Of a stretch of DNA of 9,674 nt, positions 1-4,763 are shown in pieces. The DNA lies in NCBI GenBank assembly GCA_900550095.1, contig URRG01000059.1, forward strand, positions 1-9,674. The letters are read 5' to 3'. The position numbers and the translations under genes were made by a program. Position 1 is the first letter of the stretch; each line of letters starts with the position of its first letter. A model generated the notes under the pieces. It was not told where the DNA came from, searched no databases, and worked only from the letters and a program-made list of their open reading frames with translations. The stretch is from an uncultured Oscillospiraceae bacterium (lineage in GTDB: Bacteria; Bacillota; Clostridia; Oscillospirales; Acutalibacteraceae).

Positions 1-29
1 ATGCGTCTGAGCAGGCCGTTTTTCAATAA
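1..29 (+). CDS. Possible C-terminal end of an upstream gene (partial)
   Basis: The frame starting at base 3 reads ASEQAVFQ and stops at TAA 27-29, leaving 36 bp before the ribosome binding site and start of the next gene. This spacing would suit an upstream member of the same operon. Only eight codons are visible, so no function can be given and the frame itself is uncertain. A competing open frame beginning at base 1 runs to 105 but overlaps the WXG100 gene and has no visible ribosome binding site. Confidence 0.35.
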
Positions 30-65
30 GGCAGGAAAAAACCAGAAGAAAGAGGGGGATACCCG

Positions 66-377
66 GTGGCACAGTATCAGTCAAACCCCATACGGGCGCA
101 TATAACGCGTATGCAGACGACGGCCCGGGCGATACGGGTGGACGCGGGAGAATACCGGCGGACAGGTAGATCGCTTTTCAGCACGGTTTCTTCTTCCTGC
201 GGCTGGGAGGGGCAGGATGCCGAAGCCTTCCGGAACCAGCTGCAGGGGTTCCAGGAGGACGTGGAGAAAATGGCAAGCCTTATGGAAGCCTACGCCGCGT
301 TTCTGGAACAGGCCGCCGCGGCCTACCGAAGTCTTCAGGAGGCCGCGGTGCAGCAGGCCAGGAATCTGTGGAGTTAG
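66..377 (+). CDS. WXG100-family (Esx-like) small secreted protein
   Basis: This 103-residue, mostly helical protein has the family hallmark Trp-Glu-Gly at residues 47-49, midway between two long helices, which is the WXG100 hairpin layout and length. WXG100 proteins are substrates and partners of type VII secretion and usually form helical dimers. The start is GTG at 66, chosen because AGGGGG at 53-58 lies 7 bp upstream and the next in-frame Met (residue 16) would remove part of helix 1. I see no clean YxxxD/E export motif in the C-terminal tail; the nearest pattern is Tyr87 followed by Gln91-Glu92. It heads an operon with a small helical protein, a lipoprotein and a lipase-WXG fusion. It could therefore be a dedicated partner of that toxin (TlaA-like) or a general EsxA-like protein. 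WXG100 membership is well supported; the partner role is inference. Confidence 0.88.
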   Translation: MAQYQSNPIRAHITRMQTTARAIRVDAGEYRRTGRSLFSTVSSSCGWEGQDAEAFRNQLQGFQEDVEKMASLMEAYAAFLEQAAAAYRSLQEAAVQQARNLWS

Positions 378-390
378 GAGGGGCGCATAG

Positions 391-579
391 ATGGACGCCA
401 ACGCAAGAGCGCTTTTGAACGATATCCTCAGCGACCTGCGAACCGTATCCTGGCGGATGGATCAGGCGGCGCAGGAGCTGAACCAAATGAGAGGCGTGGG
501 AACGGAGCTCTGCGCCCAGCGCCTGGAATATCTGGCGGATAAATACGACAGGGCGCGCATAGAGCTTTCTAAGCTGTAA
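391..579 (+). CDS. Small helical-hairpin protein, possible T7SS toxin partner
   Basis: This 62-residue protein is predicted to be almost all helical. Helix 1 covers about residues 4-34, a Gly-Val-Gly turn falls at 35-37, and helix 2 covers about 38-61, giving a miniature WXG100-like hairpin without the WXG motif. It has no signal peptide or membrane segment. The ATG at 391 is preceded by a strong AGGAGGGG at 376-383 that overlaps the stop of the WXG100 gene, so the two are probably translationally coupled. It is followed 14 bp later by the lipoprotein gene. Type VIIb toxins are typically encoded with one or two such small helical proteins that bind the WXG/LXG-like domain of the toxin and target it to the secretion machine (Lap proteins for LXG toxins, TlaA for TslA). 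I assign that role by context only; no family is recognised from sequence. Confidence 0.75.
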   Translation: MDANARALLNDILSDLRTVSWRMDQAAQELNQMRGVGTELCAQRLEYLADKYDRARIELSKL

Positions 580-593
580 ACGGGAGAGAACCG

Positions 594-1253
594 ATGAAAA
601 AAATCTGGTTGCTGCCGGCGCTGCTGGTGGTTGCGATAGGAGTGACAGGCTGTATGGCGGGCAGGAATTCATTTCAGGAAGAGGCCATTTCCTATATGGA
701 AGAAAAGTACGGGGAAAGCTTCACATGGCTGGAGCCGGTGGGCGGGCAGCTGGGGAGTTCCCTGAAGAGCGGGTACGTTGCTTCCCGGCGGTTCCCCGGC
801 GAGAAAATCCTTGTAGAAGGAGAGCGGGGGAAAAAAGAGGGCTTCAAGGATAATTACACGGCATATCTTCGGAATGAAGAAGCCTGCATAGAGCTGCAGA
901 AAATCGTCTCCTCCGTGGACGCCGCTTGGAAAGCCTTCTGCCGTCCGGAGGAAATAGGCCTTTCTATGGGAAAAGAGGCGTCCGCTCTGGAATATCTCCA
1001 GAAGGGGGCGTGCATCACTGTTTTGTTCGTCCCTCAGGAAAACTGGGAGACGGTGCGGGACGGCCAGATGGAAGACCTGCGGAAAGCTCTTTGGAGCAGA
1101 GGCCTCAGCGCCAATATCACGGTATATACTCTGCCTGGGGAGGAGCTTTCCGTATTGACAAGGGATACGTACGCCGGGCATATGTATGGAAGCGGAGCCG
1201 GACGTTTTGTGATGGATAAGGAAGGGAACTTTGCGGTTTCCAAATGGAGGTGA
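594..1253 (+). CDS. Surface lipoprotein, candidate immunity protein of the lipase toxin
   Basis: This 219-residue protein has a classical type II signal peptide: Lys2-Lys3, a hydrophobic core at residues 4-16, and the lipobox Val-Thr-Gly-Cys with the lipidated cysteine at residue 20. It would be anchored on the outer face of the cytoplasmic membrane. The mature part is mixed alpha/beta, with a KYGESFTW motif around residues 38-45 and a DNYTAY segment around 85-90. This pattern resembles small cystatin-like lipoproteins of Firmicutes such as the TilA type. The ATG at 594 has GGGAGAG at 582-588. Its stop is embedded in the GGAGGTGA ribosome binding site of the lipase gene, so the pair is tightly coupled. 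In S. aureus the type VII lipase TslA is neutralised by a surface lipoprotein encoded beside it, and the same role is inferred here. The lipoprotein nature is clear; the immunity role is not proven. Confidence 0.82.
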   Translation: MKKIWLLPALLVVAIGVTGCMAGRNSFQEEAISYMEEKYGESFTWLEPVGGQLGSSLKSGYVASRRFPGEKILVEGERGKKEGFKDNYTAYLRNEEACIELQKIVSSVDAAWKAFCRPEEIGLSMGKEASALEYLQKGACITVLFVPQENWETVRDGQMEDLRKALWSRGLSANITVYTLPGEELSVLTRDTYAGHMYGSGAGRFVMDKEGNFAVSKWR

Positions 1254-1259
1254 GTTCGG

Positions 1260-2903
1260 ATGGACAGCGCCCTTCGGGAGAAATCGGAGATATGCGCCCT
1301 GCTCAATGAATTTATGTATATGGGCTTCAGGGATGCGGCAGAGGGCGATACGATCCGGGACGTTATCGAAACGATTGAAGCAAATCGGGATCTGTATCAG
1401 AAATATTGCGATAAGGAAGAATTCGATATCCTAAAAGCCAATCTGGACCGCATCGGCGAATATGAGATCGGAAGCCAGAGCTGGAATCTGACGGATTTCA
1501 ACAGCGGGACCCAGGCCTGCACCTTTACGGATCCGGATACGGGAAAGATCTATGTGACGTATCGGGGGACGGGGGACGGCGAATGGCTGGACAACGGCCG
1601 GGGGATGACGCAGGTTTCGACCCAGCAGCAGGAGGAGGCCGCCCGCTATTTCGATTATGTGGTGGAGCACAACGGCCTGAACGCCTCGGACGACATCACC
1701 GTAACGGGCCATTCCAAGGGCGGCAATAAATCCCAATATGTTACCATAAACGCCCTGTATAAAGAGTATATCGACCAGTGCATTTCTCTGGACGGACAGG
1801 GGTTTTCACCGGAGGCCATTGCGGCCTTCAAGGAAAAATACGGGGAAGAGGCATACCGCGAATATCTGGAGAAGATGTATTCTATCTGCGGGGAAAACGA
1901 CTATGTCAATCCTCTCGGCGAGAAAATCATTCTGGACGGTCACACCTTCTATATCAAAACCCCGTCGGAAAAGGATAATTTTGTAGCGGGCCATGACCTG
2001 AAATATTTTTACGCCCTTTATGATGAAAACGGCGATCCGGTCTTTGAGGGCGGTACGCAGAAATTCGGCGGCGAAATGAATCCGGAAACGGAGAGGGGCC
2101 TTCTTTCTCTTACAGCGGAGGAGCTTTCCGAAGCCCTTATGAAACTTCCTCCGGATGAACGGAACGACGTGGCTACAGTCATCATGCAGCTGATGGAAAA
2201 TGGAGAGGGTGGAAAGACAGGCCTGAACGGCGAGCAGTGGACGGTTGAAAATATCATCGGTTTTATCCGGGCAGGCGTCCCTACTGTACTTTTGACGCTG
2301 ATGACCACCCCGGAGGGGCGGGAATTTTTGGTCCAATATGGCGGCGAACTGCTGAATACTATATATGAAGAGCTGGGACCTGTGAAATTTGCGGCGGTAG
2401 CCTGCGTGGTCGTTCAGCTGGCGCCTTTGGCCCTTCTCCTGGCCGGCGGCGTTTATGCGGTCTCTTTTGTGCTGGATATGATCATCGGCTTGGCAGACCG
2501 GATCAAGGAGCTTGCGGAGGATCTGAAGGAGTTTGTGAAAACCATCTGCAGCGAGGCGAAAATTCTGTTTGAGAGCTGGCTGGTGGGCAGGAAGGTCGTG
2601 AACCCTGCCGCTTCCTATTCGCCCGGAGACCAGATCAGCGTGAATTCCGGCAGGCTTCGGACGATAGCCGATACCCTTTCTGGGATTCAGAATATCATCG
2701 TCCGGCTGGACGACGAGCTCAATACCCTCCGAAGAAATCAGGAATGGTATGAATTCTTAAAGAAAATACGGATCGGGGCGGTAGATTTTCTGTATGTGGG
2801 ATATGACAACGATCTGAACCGCTGCATGAATTATCTCAATGATCTGGCCTCTATGCTGGAAAATACGGAACGCACCCTGAGCGCAGCAGCGAATCGATTT
2901 TAA
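1260..2903 (+). CDS. T7SS effector: N-terminal Mbeg1/DUF2974-like lipase with C-terminal WXG100-like domain
   Basis: This 547-residue protein has three parts. Residues about 85-250 form an alpha/beta hydrolase of the Mbeg1/DUF2974 lipase type. It has the oxyanion-type Tyr-Arg-Gly-Thr-Gly at 101-105, the nucleophile elbow Gly-His-Ser-Lys-Gly at 150-154 (Ser152), candidate acids Asp178 (LDGQGF) or Asp214, and candidate catalytic His245 (GHDLKYF). Residues about 375-412 are strongly hydrophobic. Residues about 459-547 form a helical hairpin with Trp496 near the turn, looking like a degenerate WXG100 domain. There is no N-terminal signal peptide, which fits type VII export. The toxin domain is N-terminal and the targeting-like domain C-terminal, the reverse of LXG toxins and as in S. 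aureus TslA. GGAGGTGA at 1246-1253 sets the ATG at 1260. Small helical proteins and a lipoprotein precede it in the operon. The hydrolase fold is secure; lipid substrate, secretion and toxicity are inferred. Confidence 0.88.
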   Translation: MDSALREKSEICALLNEFMYMGFRDAAEGDTIRDVIETIEANRDLYQKYCDKEEFDILKANLDRIGEYEIGSQSWNLTDFNSGTQACTFTDPDTGKIYVTYRGTGDGEWLDNGRGMTQVSTQQQEEAARYFDYVVEHNGLNASDDITVTGHSKGGNKSQYVTINALYKEYIDQCISLDGQGFSPEAIAAFKEKYGEEAYREYLEKMYSICGENDYVNPLGEKIILDGHTFYIKTPSEKDNFVAGHDLKYFYALYDENGDPVFEGGTQKFGGEMNPETERGLLSLTAEELSEALMKLPPDERNDVATVIMQLMENGEGGKTGLNGEQWTVENIIGFIRAGVPTVLLTLMTTPEGREFLVQYGGELLNTIYEELGPVKFAAVACVVVQLAPLALLLAGGVYAVSFVLDMIIGLADRIKELAEDLKEFVKTICSEAKILFESWLVGRKVVNPAASYSPGDQISVNSGRLRTIADTLSGIQNIIVRLDDELNTLRRNQEWYEFLKKIRIGAVDFLYVGYDNDLNRCMNYLNDLASMLENTERTLSAAANRF

Positions 2904-2912
2904 ACATATAAA

Positions 2913-2941
2913 GGGAGGCTGAACATGTTGTTCAGCCTCCC
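2913..2941. terminator. Rho-independent-type hairpin between convergent genes
   Basis: A perfect 12-bp inverted repeat, GGGAGGCTGAAC (2913-2924) and GTTCAGCCTCCC (2930-2941), encloses a 5-nt loop and starts 10 bp after the lipase stop codon. On the minus strand it is followed by the T-rich run TTTATATGTTT, a fair terminator tail for the regulator transcript. On the plus strand the tail is TGCGGTATA, poor in T. It may therefore serve both convergent transcripts but should work best for the minus-strand gene. Confidence 0.8.
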
Positions 2942-3008
2942 TGCGGTATAATCCGGAGAAACAGAGCGCTGCGCCTAAAAAGAAGTTAAGCAGCCGGCCC
3001 ATTCTTTT

Positions 3009-4448
3009 TCACCCTTTGAACAGCCTCTGGAACCGGTCCTCAAGCAAAGCGCGGGTTTCCTCCGCCGGAAGGACCAGCCCTGTTTCTTTCAGGTATTCAA
3101 AAAAGTCGCATAGGGAATACGCAAGGCTCTTTTCATGCAGCTGAAGGCGCCGCAGGCCGTGCACAGGGTGCCTGTATGTGCAGGATACTTCCTGCGAACC
3201 GCTGGAGAAAAAGCAGAGATGCTCGGATATCCGAAATTTTGCGGTCTGAATACAATAGGGGGTAAAGCTCCCCGCCTGCATGCAGGCCAGCATCCTCCGG
3301 AGAAGTTCCGCCCGAAACGCCCGGGGAAGGGGCTCGCAGCAGTTCTCCGGCAGCTCGGAAACGAGGCCGGTTTCTAAGAAACGGTCTAATCCCTCCAGGG
3401 CGAAGAAGGAAATGTTCTTTCTCCCCCCGTCCAGCAGGGTGATCTGCCTGTACCTCTCTTCCAGAAAGGCAAGAAGCTTTTCGCGTTCCGGAATGTCCTG
3501 TTTCACTTGCTTGCGGGCCATATCCATGGTGAAAAACAGCCCCAGACAGGGTTCAAACTGGAGGGAATAGGAAATATTCTGCCCCGCCGCATCCCAGTCC
3601 ATGGGATCCCAGAAGGAGCTTCCGGGTTCCAGAAGGGGCAGGCACTCTTCTTTCATGTCATAGAAGAGCTCCCGGCAGCGCGCTACCGTATCCGGATCGC
3701 TGACCGCCATGGCCCGTTCTTCGTCGGCGGAAAGGAGGAGCGCCCAGCTGCCTCCTATGAGCATCCAGGGAAAGAGAGCGGTTTTGCTCGTTTTGGCCGA
3801 AAGGGCTTCATAGTAAAAGCAGGGAGAATACCGACAGGCCCCGAAGAGGAATTCAAACATGCTCCGCAGGCATTGGAGATTGTATTTATTTTCCCGTTGA
3901 TATTGAAGCTCGTTGTCCAGACAGACGATATGCTCCATCTGAAGCCGGGGGCAGATTCGGGCGTATTGGAGAAGCACCCCCGCCGAAGCGCATTCCGGCT
4001 GGAGCACGGCAAGAAGACGGGGGTCCCCGCTGCTGAGCTCTTCTTCCATTAAAATGCGCAGCGTATCGGCGACGGAGGCCTTGCCGGCAAGAGAGAAGAC
4101 GGGGGGCCTGGAAAATGCAGGATCGGGGAAGGATTCCCGTAGCATGGGAGAAGGAGCCAGGCTGCTTCCGGCTCCTTCGATCAGGCGTTTTACCAGCAGC
4201 CGTCTGTAGTAAATCACCTCTCCCATCTTCGATATGGAATACGCCTCGTTGAGCATGCGGCGTTCCGGCGGGGTGAGCATCAGGGCATCGGAAAGCTGAC
4301 GGAGCACCTCCGGATCTCCGGGGATGCGTTCGCCGGTGAGCATCTTCTGGATGAAGCTTCTTTCCACTCCGCTGATTTTCGAGAGGGATGCGATCTTTAT
4401 ATTGGCTCTTGTTATGCACTCCTGCAGTTTTTCAGAAAAAACGGACAC
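3009..4448 (-). CDS. XRE-type helix-turn-helix regulator with long unknown C-terminal region
   Basis: This 479-residue protein has an N-terminal XRE-like helix-turn-helix over about residues 15-60 (IASLSKISGV..SFIQKMLTGE, then an Asp-Pro-Glu-Val helix), followed by about 410 residues I do not recognise. I see no membrane segment or signal peptide, so it is probably a cytoplasmic DNA-binding protein with a sensor or oligomerisation domain. The start is GTG at 4448. An in-frame TGA at 4460-4458 rules out anything further upstream, GAGG (4459-4456) sits 7 nt away, and the next Met (residue 36) would cut into the helix-turn-helix. It is transcribed away from essC and toward the effector operon. 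Two copies of a TRTCACA motif upstream of essC and one in its own leader are candidate binding sites. A role in controlling the secretion locus is inferred from position alone. Confidence 0.85.
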   Translation of the reverse strand: MSVFSEKLQECITRANIKIASLSKISGVERSFIQKMLTGERIPGDPEVLRQLSDALMLTPPERRMLNEAYSISKMGEVIYYRRLLVKRLIEGAGSSLAPSPMLRESFPDPAFSRPPVFSLAGKASVADTLRILMEEELSSGDPRLLAVLQPECASAGVLLQYARICPRLQMEHIVCLDNELQYQRENKYNLQCLRSMFEFLFGACRYSPCFYYEALSAKTSKTALFPWMLIGGSWALLLSADEERAMAVSDPDTVARCRELFYDMKEECLPLLEPGSSFWDPMDWDAAGQNISYSLQFEPCLGLFFTMDMARKQVKQDIPEREKLLAFLEERYRQITLLDGGRKNISFFALEGLDRFLETGLVSELPENCCEPLPRAFRAELLRRMLACMQAGSFTPYCIQTAKFRISEHLCFFSSGSQEVSCTYRHPVHGLRRLQLHEKSLAYSLCDFFEYLKETGLVLPAEETRALLEDRFQRLFKG

Positions 4449-4465
4449 AGCCCATCCTCACATCC

Positions 4466-4475
4466 TTTATCACAG
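4466..4475 (+). promoter_or_regulatory. Candidate operator copy in the regulator leader (TTTATCACAG)
   Basis: CTTTATCACAG at 4465-4475 matches CTTTGTCACAG at 4645-4655 in 10 of 11 bases. This copy lies 18-27 bp upstream of the regulator's GTG start and downstream of its predicted transcription start. Binding here could block the regulator's own expression. Motif sharing is seen directly; the operator role is inference. Confidence 0.4.
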
Positions 4476-4514
4476 AAAGAATTGTTCCTAAAGGATACTG
4501 CATACGAATATCAA

Positions 4515-4542
4515 ATTATAGTATAGCATTTTTTTACGTAAA
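4515..4542 (-). promoter_or_regulatory. Candidate sigma-A promoter of the XRE regulator gene
   Basis: On the minus strand, TTTACG (4542-4537) and a perfect TATAAT (4520-4515) are separated by 16 bp. Transcription would begin near 4508, giving a leader of about 60 nt before the GTG start at 4448. The -10 element is a consensus match; the -35 matches 4 of 6 bases. Confidence 0.55.
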
Positions 4543-4583
4543 AGGGAACAGGCTTTTTCAGCTGCTGGAGACGTATAAAAGGG

Positions 4584-4593
4584 AAGACGTCTT
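4584..4593. repeat. 10-bp palindrome AAGACGTCTT with flanking AGACG repeats
   Basis: AAGACGTCTT at 4584-4593 is a perfect palindrome. The half-site AGACG recurs at 4569-4573 (GGAGACGTAT) and 4596-4600 (GAGACG), so three like-oriented copies fall within about 32 bp between the two promoters. It could be a protein-binding cluster. Nothing else in the sequence identifies the binder. Confidence 0.35.
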
Positions 4594-4635
4594 TGAGACG
4601 ATTTGTATAGGAAGCGGAGGGCTGGGAGAAAAAGC

Positions 4636-4654
4636 TGTCACATACTTTGTCACA
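4636..4654 (+). promoter_or_regulatory. Tandem TGTCACA repeats just upstream of the essC -35
   Basis: Two identical TGTCACA heptamers at 4636-4642 and 4648-4654 are spaced 12 bp start to start, and the second ends 2 bp before the -35 hexamer. Each heptamer is itself a hyphenated palindrome (TGT-C-ACA). Direct repeats placed this way are typical of activator or repressor sites. The divergently encoded XRE protein is the natural candidate binder, by inference. Confidence 0.45.
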
Positions 4655-4656
4655 GT

Positions 4657-4685
4657 TTGCAATTTCCCGGGGAACCCCGTATACT
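4657..4685 (+). promoter_or_regulatory. Candidate sigma-A promoter of essC
   Basis: TTGCAA (4657-4662) and TATACT (4680-4685) are separated by exactly 17 bp. They match 4 of 6 and 5 of 6 of the vegetative consensus. Transcription would start near 4692, leaving a leader of roughly 72 nt before the ATG at 4764. The spacer contains overlapping small inverted repeats, TTCCC-G-GGGAA (4664-4674) and GGGGAACCCC (4669-4678), which could bind a repressor. Confidence 0.6.
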
Positions 4686-4763
4686 AAAAATGCAGAAGAG
4701 TAGAAAAGCAAAAGAACAGAAGAGCAGCGTACGGTATCTGCAATACTGCGGGGAGAATGTATC

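Larger units (their letters stand above)
4449..4763. promoter_or_regulatory. Divergent intergenic control region (regulator gene / essC)
   Basis: These 315 bp separate two divergently transcribed genes and are visibly more AT-rich than the genes around them. They hold one promoter for each direction, three copies of a TRTCACA motif, a 10-bp palindrome and a short inverted repeat inside the essC promoter spacer, each listed separately. I see no convincing protein gene or structured RNA here. The essC leader (about 4692-4763) is purine-rich. Confidence 0.7.

Noticed and set aside
1..105. Open frame beginning with ATG at base 1 (MRLSRPFF...)
   Set aside because: It overlaps the WXG100 start by 40 bp, its ribosome binding site cannot be seen, and the frame-3 tail ending at 29 gives more natural operon spacing.
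1260..1520. Idea that the lipase protein begins with an LXG targeting domain
   Set aside because: The first about 80 residues are short helices leading directly into the hydrolase and lack the long LXG helical hairpin; the WXG-like hairpin is at the C-terminus.
1806..2336. 176-codon minus-strand open frame within the lipase gene
   Set aside because: The opposite strand is a recognisable hydrolase gene with a strong ribosome binding site; nothing supports the antisense frame.
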